Source: Pseudothioclava sp033100795 | Lineage (GTDB): Bacteria > Pseudomonadota > Alphaproteobacteria > Rhodobacterales > Rhodobacteraceae | Reading direction: 5' to 3' | Assembly: GCF_033100795.1 (NCBI RefSeq) | Contig: NZ_JAWLVI010000007.1 | Coordinates: forward strand, 50,068-114,067 | DNA: 64,000 bases | Part shown: positions 9,038 through 16,131 of the stretch, in pieces | Position numbering within the stretch: position 1 is the stretch's first letter | How the letters are laid out: each line of letters begins with the position of its first letter | The notes under the pieces: generated by a model | Told to the model about the DNA's origin: nothing | The model's database searches: none | What the model saw: the letters and a program-made list of their open reading frames with translations, nothing else | Made by a program: the position numbers and the translations under genes

Positions 9038-10408
9038 TTAGTAGCTGTATTCCGCGTAGATCTTCGATAGATCGCCGTTCCACTCGCCGTGATATTTCTC
9101 CAGCAATTCATCTGCCGGAACACGGCCCGAGGCGACGCTTTCCTCAAGCGCATTCAGGAAGTGCGTTTCATCGGGGATCAGCCCGCCTGCTCCCGGTTTT
9201 GCGCGGGCTTTCAGGCCGGATTGCGCAATCGCTACCGCCTCGCGGGCCAGATCGTGCAGCTTGATGCCGTTCACCTCGCCCTGAAGCGCGTCCTTGGCGG
9301 CCGCACGGCGCAGCCCTTCGCGGGTTTCGTGATCCCAGCCCTTCACCAGATCCCAGGCCGCATCCAGCGCGGTCTGGTCATAGGTCAGCCCGACCCAAAG
9401 CGCGGGCAGCGCACAAAGCCGCCGCCACGGGCCGCCATCGGCGCCGCGCATCTCGATGTATTTCTTGACGCGTGCTTCGGGGAAGACCGTGGTCATATGA
9501 TCCGCCCAATCCGAGAGCGTGGGCTTTTCACCGGGCAGCGCAGGCAGCTCGCCCTTCAGGAAGTCGCGGAACGACTGCCCGAGCGCATTGATATATTTGC
9601 CATCGCGGTAGACGAAATACATCGGCACATCGAGAACGTAATCGACCCAGGCCTCATAGCCCATGCCGTCCTCGAACACGAAGGGCAGCATCCCCGTGCG
9701 CGCCGGATCAAGGTTCTGCCAGACATTCGCGCGCCACGACTTGAACCCGTTGGGCTTGCCGTCAAGGAAGGGCGAATTGGCGAACAGAGCGGTCGCGACC
9801 GGCTGCAAGGCCAGCGCCACGCGCATCTTTTTCACCATGTCGGCTTCGGAGGCGAAGTCGAGGTTCACCTGCACGGTGCAGGTGCGATACATCATCGTCT
9901 TGCCCATCGTGCCAACGGAATCCATGTATTCCGTCATCAGCCGGTAGCGGCCCTTGGGCATCATCGGCATTTCTTCGTGCGCCCATTCGGGGGCGGCACC
10001 AAGGCCAATGAAGCGTGCGCCAATCCGGTCGGCGATCTGGTGGACTTCGCGCAGGTGTTCGTTCACCTCGTCGCAGGTCTGGTGGATGGTCTCCAGCGGT
10101 GCGCCCGACAGTTCAAGCTGCCCGCCCGGCTCTAGCGAGACATTCGCGCCGTTCAGATGCAGGCCGATGATTTTGTCCTGCTCGTAGATCGGGTTCCAGC
10201 CGAACTCGTCGCGCAGCCCTTCAAGCATCGCGCGGACAGACCGTGGCCCTTCGTAAGGAAGGGGCTTTAGCACATCCTTGCAATAGCCGAATTTCTCGTG
10301 CTCGGTGCCGATGCGCCAGTCGTCACGGGGCTTTTCGCCAGAAGCGATATACTCGGCCAGTTGGGCATAGCTCTCGATCGGGCCGCCGCCCTCTTGCGGA
10401 ATGGACAT
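9038..10408 (-). CDS. gshA: Glutamate-cysteine ligase (plant/alphaproteobacterial type)
   Basis: A 456-residue enzyme catalysing the ATP-dependent joining of glutamate and cysteine, the first step of glutathione synthesis. The N-terminal GTEHEKFGY, the RYRLMTEYMDSVGTMG stretch near residue 185 and DFASEADMVKKMR identify the class shared by alphaproteobacteria and plants, distinct from E. coli GshA. Cytoplasmic. It has its own start region, divergent from nothing close: the next gene upstream is the minus-strand membrane protein 54 nt away. Confidence 0.96.
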   Translation of the reverse strand: MSIPQEGGGPIESYAQLAEYIASGEKPRDDWRIGTEHEKFGYCKDVLKPLPYEGPRSVRAMLEGLRDEFGWNPIYEQDKIIGLHLNGANVSLEPGGQLELSGAPLETIHQTCDEVNEHLREVHQIADRIGARFIGLGAAPEWAHEEMPMMPKGRYRLMTEYMDSVGTMGKTMMYRTCTVQVNLDFASEADMVKKMRVALALQPVATALFANSPFLDGKPNGFKSWRANVWQNLDPARTGMLPFVFEDGMGYEAWVDYVLDVPMYFVYRDGKYINALGQSFRDFLKGELPALPGEKPTLSDWADHMTTVFPEARVKKYIEMRGADGGPWRRLCALPALWVGLTYDQTALDAAWDLVKGWDHETREGLRRAAAKDALQGEVNGIKLHDLAREAVAIAQSGLKARAKPGAGGLIPDETHFLNALEESVASGRVPADELLEKYHGEWNGDLSKIYAEYSY

Positions 10409-10462
10409 TGCTCGCCTCTCGCGTGAATTGGAAAACTTAGGTGGCGCTAACGGGGGGCCGAG

Positions 10463-10981
10463 TCAAGCGCCAACGGGCGATTTCGGCTGCGGCCTAATCC
10501 ACAGGCTTTGTGCGGGAATGTCGTGCTCAAGTGCGACAGTCAACGCCCCCATATCGACATCGGGCAGGGTTGCGAAGGCATCATAAAGCGCCACTGCCCC
10601 CGCAGCGGCGACCGGAATGACGATCGCGCCCCCCTCGCGCGACTTCAGCCGCCAGTGTTTGCGCCCGCGCAGGGTGAGAAGCCTGATCTCCGTCAGATCA
10701 TCCAGCGCGATATAGCCGCCAAGCCCTTGGCCTGCGCCAAAATAACCGATCTGACCTTCGTCGAATTCAACGACGCCCGGGTCTTCGACAGGGCGCGCAA
10801 AGCGGGTGCGTCGGAAAGCGATGATCGCCCAGCCAAGCCCCAGAAGGGCAATCGCTCCGCCCACGGGTTGCAGCAAAAGCCCGCCAAGAGACGCGACCCA
10901 AAGGCCGAAAGCGCCGGTGGCAATGGCCGCGAATACCTCGCGCCAGTGCATAAGCGCGCGGGCCAGTTCGGGGCGGATCAC
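10463..10981 (-). CDS. Small two-helix membrane protein, possible PH-like domain
   Basis: A 172-residue protein of no certain family. Two hydrophobic helices lie near residues 12-55, followed by a soluble beta-rich part (EFDEGQIGYFGAG, LDDLTEIRLLT) that looks like a small pleckstrin-homology-type domain, as in bacterial two-helix PH proteins. The start is GTG at 10981, which overlaps the rsmE stop as GTGA. This coupling is the main reason for rejecting the longer frame that runs back into rsmE. Function unknown. Confidence 0.75.
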   Translation of the reverse strand: MIRPELARALMHWREVFAAIATGAFGLWVASLGGLLLQPVGGAIALLGLGWAIIAFRRTRFARPVEDPGVVEFDEGQIGYFGAGQGLGGYIALDDLTEIRLLTLRGRKHWRLKSREGGAIVIPVAAAGAVALYDAFATLPDVDMGALTVALEHDIPAQSLWIRPQPKSPVGA

Positions 10982-11712
10982 CGCCAGTCCCCAAGCGCGG
11001 ATTGCCACAGGGTAATCGCCGCGCAAACGGCGGTATCGGCGCGCAGGATGCGCGGCCCAAGCGAGATTGGCGTGACGAAATCGAGGGCGCGCAGCTTGGC
11101 GCGCTCGGTTTCGGAAAAGCCGCCCTCGGGGCCGATCAGGATCGCCCAAGGACCAGCGGGCAGGGTGTTCAGCGTCTCGGCGGCACCCACCAGCGCCTCG
11201 TCGGCCCAAAGGATGCGGCGCGAGGTGTCCCATCCGGCCAGCAGTTTTGACAAGGGCTGCATATCATCGACGGGGGGGACATAGGTGCCAAGGCATTGCT
11301 CGGCGGCCTCCATCGCGTGTGCCTGAAGCCGGTCCTGCCGGATGCGGCCCGAATTGGTGAACTCGGTCTGCACGGGGATGATCCGCGCGCAGCCCAGTTC
11401 GGCCGCTTTTTCGACGATAAAGTCGGTGCGCTCTTTCTTGATCGGTGCAAACAAAAGCCACAGGTCCGGCGGGGTTTGCTGCGGCGCGGCTTGTTCGCGG
11501 CAGGCAAGGATGCCCTTCTTCTTGCCAGCCTCGACCACCTCGGCGGTCCACTCGCCGTCGCGCCCGTTGAACAGCGCAATCGGCTCGCCCACGCCTTTGC
11601 GCATCACCCCGAAAAGGTAATGCGCCTGATCTGGCGTAAGAGGCACGGCTTGCCCCGCCCCCAAAGGGTGCTCTACATGAAGACGGATCTTGGCGCGTTG
11701 CGTATCAGACAT
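10978..11712 (-). CDS. rsmE: 16S rRNA (uracil-1498-N3)-methyltransferase
   Basis: A 244-residue SPOUT-family methyltransferase acting on 16S rRNA U1498. The C-terminal knot motif is clear in ILIGPEGGFSETE and LGPRILRADTA. The start MSDTQRAK at 11712 gives family length and lies 12 nt from the divergent ubiA start, so promoters must overlap the opposite gene or the start region. It is coupled to the downstream membrane protein gene by GTGA. Confidence 0.95.
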   Translation of the reverse strand: MSDTQRAKIRLHVEHPLGAGQAVPLTPDQAHYLFGVMRKGVGEPIALFNGRDGEWTAEVVEAGKKKGILACREQAAPQQTPPDLWLLFAPIKKERTDFIVEKAAELGCARIIPVQTEFTNSGRIRQDRLQAHAMEAAEQCLGTYVPPVDDMQPLSKLLAGWDTSRRILWADEALVGAAETLNTLPAGPWAILIGPEGGFSETERAKLRALDFVTPISLGPRILRADTAVCAAITLWQSALGDWR

Positions 11713-11724
11713 GAGGCAGAAACT

Positions 11725-12708
11725 ATGACCGGGACGAGCGAAAAGCCAGAGGGTGCAGCGGGTGTTGTTGCCGATTCCGTCGGAAACTGGGTGGATCGCT
11801 ATGCGCCGCCCGCCACGCGGCCCTATCTGCGGTTGGCGCGCGCGGATCGCCCGATCGGCACATGGCTTTTGCTGCTGCCGGGGCTGTGGAGCATTGCCCT
11901 TGCCGCCGCGCAGACCGGCCCGCGCCTGTTCGACCTGTGGCTGGTGGTGGGCTTTGCAATCGGGTCGTTCCTGATGCGTGGGGCGGGCTGCACATGGAAC
12001 GACATCACCGACCGCGATTTCGATGGCCGGGTCGAGCGCACGCGGTCGCGCCCGATCCCCTCGGGGCAGGTGACGGTGAAACAGGCGCTGGCGTTCATGG
12101 GGTTGCAAATGGCGATCTCGGCGCTGGTGCTGCTGACCTTCAACGCAGCGGCGATTGTTATGGCGCTGGTCGCGCTTGGGCCGGTCGCCATTTACCCCTT
12201 CGCCAAGCGGTTTACATGGTGGCCGCAGGTGTTTCTGGGGGTGGCCTTTAACTGGGGGGCGCTTCTGGGGTGGCTCGCGCATAGCGGCACGCTCGAATGG
12301 CCCGCGGTGATCCTTTATCTTGCAGGGATCGCGTGGACGCTGTTCTACGACACGATCTATGCTCATCAGGACAAAGAGGATGACGCGCTGATTGGCGTGA
12401 AATCGACCGCGCGACTGTTTGGCGAGGATAGCGCAAAATGGCTGGGCGGTTTTTTGATTGCTGCGGTCGGTCTGATGACCATCGCGGTTCTTTGGGCGCT
12501 ACTGCCGGTGCGTGCGAACCCTGCGGTTCTGGCGCTGTGTCTTGGCGCGCCCTGGGTGTTTGGCGCGCATATGCTGTGGCAGATGCGGCAGCTTGACATC
12601 GACAGCCCCGAGAATTGCCTGCGGCTGTTCCGTGCGAACCGCGATGTCGGGCTGATCGTTGCGCTGTTTCTTGCCACCGGTGCAATCGCGCGATTGATCC
12701 TTGGGTAA
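11725..12708 (+). CDS. ubiA: 4-hydroxybenzoate polyprenyltransferase
   Basis: A 327-residue inner-membrane prenyltransferase that attaches the polyprenyl tail to 4-hydroxybenzoate in ubiquinone synthesis. Both Asp-rich motifs are seen: NDITDRDFDGRVERTRSRP (residues about 92-110) and DTIYAHQDKEDD. Multiple membrane helices surround them. The start at 11725 lies 12 nt from the divergent rsmE start. Confidence 0.96.
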   Translation: MTGTSEKPEGAAGVVADSVGNWVDRYAPPATRPYLRLARADRPIGTWLLLLPGLWSIALAAAQTGPRLFDLWLVVGFAIGSFLMRGAGCTWNDITDRDFDGRVERTRSRPIPSGQVTVKQALAFMGLQMAISALVLLTFNAAAIVMALVALGPVAIYPFAKRFTWWPQVFLGVAFNWGALLGWLAHSGTLEWPAVILYLAGIAWTLFYDTIYAHQDKEDDALIGVKSTARLFGEDSAKWLGGFLIAAVGLMTIAVLWALLPVRANPAVLALCLGAPWVFGAHMLWQMRQLDIDSPENCLRLFRANRDVGLIVALFLATGAIARLILG

Positions 12709-12759
12709 CAGCACCTTAAGGAAAGACGAGATCTATCTTTCGGAGGGTTTTCCTGCCCA

Positions 12760-14739
12760 ATGCGTTTGCGCACAACCATTCTGACGACAGTAGCCTTCGC
12801 AACCGCCGCGCTGCTTTCCGCCGCTGCTGCAAGTGGCATCGCCGTTCTGGTCGAAAACCGCTCGCATCAGATGGTGCGTCTCGCGCTTGAGGCGGCAGGT
12901 CAGGGGTGGGCGCAGGTCGAGACGGACGGTCTTCAGGTGATCCTGACCGGAACTGCCCCGGACGAGCCTGCCCGCTTTCGCGCTCTTTCCGTTGTGGGCA
13001 GTCTGGTCGAGCGTGACCGCATCATCGACACGACCGATGTCAAAGGCAGCGCGAGCGTGCAGGCGCCCGAATTCTCGCTGGAAATTCTGCGCAACGGTGA
13101 TGGCATCCAGTTGATCGGGCTGATCCCGAAAGCCAGTAAAAGCAGCAAGCTGATCAAGGAATTGCAGGATCTGGCCGAGGGCGGGCAAGTCACCGACCTG
13201 CTGGAAACCGCCGATTACCCAATGCCGCCCGGCTGGGCGCAGGCGCAAAGTTTCGCCTACGAGACCCTGCGCACCCTGCCACGCGCGAAGATTTCCGTCT
13301 CCAGCGGGCATGTCTCGATCGAGGCGATCACCGAATCGGTGAAAGAGAAAGCCCGCGTGGAAACCTCGCTCGCGCGGCGGCGTCCGGCGGATATGAAGCT
13401 GGACTTCGACATCTCGGCGCCGCGTCCCGTGATTACCCCCTTTACGCTGCGCTTCATCATTGATGACGAAGGCGCGCGATTTGATGCCTGTTCCGCCGAT
13501 ACCACGCGCGCGCGCGACCGGATCATTGCGGCGGCGCGTGGCGCGGGGGCCGAGGGGGCGCAGGGGTGCACCATCGGTATGGGGGTTCCCTCGCCGCAAT
13601 GGGGCGCTGCGGTCGAGATGGCCTTGGGTGCGCTGAAAGAAATGGGCAAGGGAACGCTGACATTCTCGGATGCGGATATTGCTCTGAGCGCCGATCCGTC
13701 TGTGGCGCAGCAGGATTTCGACCGCGTGGTCGGCGAGCTGGAATCCAACCTCCCCGAGGTGTTCTCGCTGAAGTCCGAGCTGCGCAAGGCCGAGGTCGCG
13801 ACGACGGCGGCGGTCGAGTTCTTGGCGGAGAAAACGGAAAACGGGCGGGTGGTTCTGCGCGGGCGGGTCGGGACTGCCGGCCAGCGCGACATCGTCGAGA
13901 ATTTCGCCCGTGCGCAATTCGGGCATGAAGCGGTTTATGGCGCAACGCGGAGTGCGGAAAACCTGCCCTCGGGTTGGTCTTTGCGCGCGCTGGCAGGGCT
14001 TGAGGCGCTGCATGAATTGCATCAGGGCAGCCTTACCGTCACGCCCGCCAAGATCATCTTGCGTGGCGTCAGTGCCAGCCCCGAAGCCTCTGATGCTGCC
14101 GCCCGCATTCTGGCCGAGCGCCTTGGCGAAGGCGCCGACATCGAGCTTTCGATCACCTATGACAAACGCCTTGATCCCGTGCTGGCGCTGCCCGACGGGC
14201 CGGAATGTGTGGCGCGTCTGAATACGGTTCTGGCGGGATCAAAGATCACTTTCGAGCCGGGGTCGTCAACGATTGCGGTCGCGGGGGGGGAGGCGCTCGA
14301 CCGGCTGGCGGGCGCGATGAAGGATTGCGATGCCTTCGGCATGGAGATCGGTGGGCATACCGATAGCCAGGGCTCCGACGAGATGAACCTGCGCCTGTCG
14401 CAAGATCGTGCTTCAGCCGTGCTGCGCGCGCTGATGGATCGCCGGATTTCGGTGCGCAACCTCTCGGCCAAAGGCTACGGCGAGACGCAGCCGATCGAGG
14501 CGAACGATACCGAAGAGGGCCGCGAGGCCAACCGCCGGATTGCGTTTGTGCTTCTGGATGCGACACCTCAGGATGAGGGCGCCGCCGATGCTTCCTCCAC
14601 CGAGGTTACTGCAACTGAACCCGTGGCCGCGACACAGGCCACGAACGCCGACACTGCCCGTGGGGCAGAGGTTACTGTCGAAACGCCCGCCAAAGATACA
14701 CCCCGCCCGAAGCCGCGCCCCGAAGGGCTTGGCCAGTAA
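12760..14739 (+). CDS. OmpA-family protein with long periplasmic region
   Basis: A 659-residue exported protein. An N-terminal signal or anchor is followed by several repeated domains that look like BON-type modules (about residues 45-440), and then a C-terminal OmpA-like peptidoglycan-binding domain (about residues 490-600). That domain shows the binding residues in EIGGHTDSQG, NLRLSQDRA and GREANRRI. The last 60 residues are a low-complexity Thr/Ala/Pro tail. It probably links the envelope to the cell wall. The next gene, for a membrane-anchored coiled-coil protein, follows 24 nt later and is probably in the same operon. Confidence 0.88.
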   Translation: MRLRTTILTTVAFATAALLSAAAASGIAVLVENRSHQMVRLALEAAGQGWAQVETDGLQVILTGTAPDEPARFRALSVVGSLVERDRIIDTTDVKGSASVQAPEFSLEILRNGDGIQLIGLIPKASKSSKLIKELQDLAEGGQVTDLLETADYPMPPGWAQAQSFAYETLRTLPRAKISVSSGHVSIEAITESVKEKARVETSLARRRPADMKLDFDISAPRPVITPFTLRFIIDDEGARFDACSADTTRARDRIIAAARGAGAEGAQGCTIGMGVPSPQWGAAVEMALGALKEMGKGTLTFSDADIALSADPSVAQQDFDRVVGELESNLPEVFSLKSELRKAEVATTAAVEFLAEKTENGRVVLRGRVGTAGQRDIVENFARAQFGHEAVYGATRSAENLPSGWSLRALAGLEALHELHQGSLTVTPAKIILRGVSASPEASDAAARILAERLGEGADIELSITYDKRLDPVLALPDGPECVARLNTVLAGSKITFEPGSSTIAVAGGEALDRLAGAMKDCDAFGMEIGGHTDSQGSDEMNLRLSQDRASAVLRALMDRRISVRNLSAKGYGETQPIEANDTEEGREANRRIAFVLLDATPQDEGAADASSTEVTATEPVAATQATNADTARGAEVTVETPAKDTPRPKPRPEGLGQ

Positions 14740-14763
14740 GCTCCATCACGAGGGAAAGCGGAC

Positions 14764-15093
14764 ATGAACAACATCCAATTCACCGTCGCTACCGCGATTA
14801 TCCTGTTCGTCGCCTTTGCGCTTGGCTGGGTGGCGTCGTGGCTGATCCATCGCCTGACGCGGGTGACGCAAGCCGATATGGGCGAGCTGGAGCAAATGGC
14901 GCAGGCGCTTCACGAGGCCGAGGAAACGCGCGAGCAGGCAATCACCTATATCGAGCAGCGCGAGGCCGAACTGATGAACCAGATCAACCAGACCGAGGCC
15001 GAATTGCGCGCCGCGATGGATGGTCTGCGCGACGCCCGCCACGAGGCCGAGGAACTGCGCGCCTATATCGAGCGGATGCAGTCGGGCGAGTAA
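14764..15093 (+). CDS. Membrane-anchored coiled-coil protein of unknown function
   Basis: A 109-residue protein with one N-terminal membrane helix (about residues 6-28) and then an uninterrupted, Glu/Ala-rich helical coiled coil to the C-terminus. I do not recognise a named family. A TCACGAGGGAAAG ribosome-binding stretch precedes the ATG. Its position just after the OmpA-like gene suggests an envelope role. Confidence 0.8.
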   Translation: MNNIQFTVATAIILFVAFALGWVASWLIHRLTRVTQADMGELEQMAQALHEAEETREQAITYIEQREAELMNQINQTEAELRAAMDGLRDARHEAEELRAYIERMQSGE

Positions 15094-15111
15094 CCGGGGG
15101 CGCAGCCGCCG

Positions 15112-15146
15112 ACGAAAGGACGGGGCTCGACGCCCCGGCGTTTCGT
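15112..15146. terminator. Hairpin between convergent genes (repeat family copy B)
   Basis: Outer stem ACGAAA (15112-15117) / TTTCGT (15141-15146) and inner stem CGGGGC (15121-15126) / GCCCCG (15132-15137). The flanking GGGGCGCAGCC and GTAGCC match the hairpin at 8998-9032. It is placed between the ends of convergent genes, as is copy A. Confidence 0.75.
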
Positions 15147-15157
15147 AGCCTCCCCGC

Positions 15158-15361
15158 TCAGGCGGCAGGTTTGCGGATCGCGGGCGCGGCCTCTTTCACC
15201 AGTGCCGCCAGCGCGGGGTTTTCCAGCTCCGCCATCAGGTCACCGCGCATATCGGGCGACCAGTTTTCGTTGATATGGGTGGCAATGCCAGCGGCGCGAT
15301 CCCCCGGCTGGCTTTCGAAAAACGCGGCGATCTGGTTGGCCATTTTGATGATCTGGTTCAT
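15158..15361 (-). CDS. fdsD: Formate dehydrogenase delta subunit
   Basis: A 67-residue protein of the FdsD family, last gene of the formate dehydrogenase operon. The segment MANQIAAFFESQPGDRA is typical. The subunit is small and lacks cofactor motifs. In related enzymes it is needed for full activity, probably by aiding assembly. The start at 15361 overlaps the fdhD stop by 4 nt. A longer frame would add 14 unconvincing residues. Confidence 0.93.
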   Translation of the reverse strand: MNQIIKMANQIAAFFESQPGDRAAGIATHINENWSPDMRGDLMAELENPALAALVKEAAPAIRKPAA

Positions 15362-16131
15362 GCTTCCTCCAGAAGGCGTTCGGGATGGGTGTAAATCTGG
15401 CACTCTTGCGCGCTTGCGCGGCCAATCAGGGTCAGGTTGCAGCGGTCGGCCTCGTCCACGGCCAGCGCGGTCGCTGCCCCCGCGCCGATCAGAACTTCGG
15501 CACCCAGCATCGCGGCCTTTTGCACAAGGTCAACCGAAAGGCGTGAGGTCACAACCAGCGCGCCGCCCGAGGCATCGCCCTTCAGCTTGCCCGCCAGCTT
15601 GTCCAGCGCATTGTGGCGCCCGACATCTTCGGCAGTGGCGACAAGCCCGTTATCAGACCTCCAAAGCCCCGCCGCATGGGTCGCGCGGACCTTGTCTTGC
15701 AAGGGCTGGCAGGCCCGCAGCGCCTCCAGCGCTTGGCATGGTGCTGATGCGTCTAGCCGCAGGGAATTTGTGGCGATAGCGGGCACCTCGCGCAGCGCCT
15801 GCGCGATTGAATCGATCCCGCACAGCCCGCAACCTACCGGCCCCATCATCGCGCGGCGCCGCTCGCGAAAAGCGCTCCCCGCCTCGGGGGCCAGCCAGCC
15901 GCGCGCCTCGATCCCACGTTCCAGATCCACGATCTCGTGGCGGGTCAGTTGCGCAGGCGTTTCGATGATGCCTTCGGTCAGGGCAAAGCCCAACAGGAAC
16001 GCCTCGATGTCATCGGGCGTCGCCATCATCACAGCCTGCGTCACCCCGTCATAAGACAGGGCGACGGGCACTTCGTCAGCCAAGGGAAATGGGCCGGACT
16101 GTCGCCAGCCGGATCGGCCCGTCTTGGTCAT
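15358..16131 (-). CDS. fdhD: Formate dehydrogenase accessory sulfurtransferase FdhD
   Basis: A 257-residue cytoplasmic protein that delivers sulfur to the bis-MGD molybdenum cofactor of formate dehydrogenase. The functional CxxC motif is in GCGLCGIDS. It lies between fdsA and fdsD (called fdsC in some organisms). Start MTKTGRSG at 16131 overlaps the fdsA stop by ATGA, which decides it over a longer frame. Confidence 0.94.
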   Translation of the reverse strand: MTKTGRSGWRQSGPFPLADEVPVALSYDGVTQAVMMATPDDIEAFLLGFALTEGIIETPAQLTRHEIVDLERGIEARGWLAPEAGSAFRERRRAMMGPVGCGLCGIDSIAQALREVPAIATNSLRLDASAPCQALEALRACQPLQDKVRATHAAGLWRSDNGLVATAEDVGRHNALDKLAGKLKGDASGGALVVTSRLSVDLVQKAAMLGAEVLIGAGAATALAVDEADRCNLTLIGRASAQECQIYTHPERLLEEA

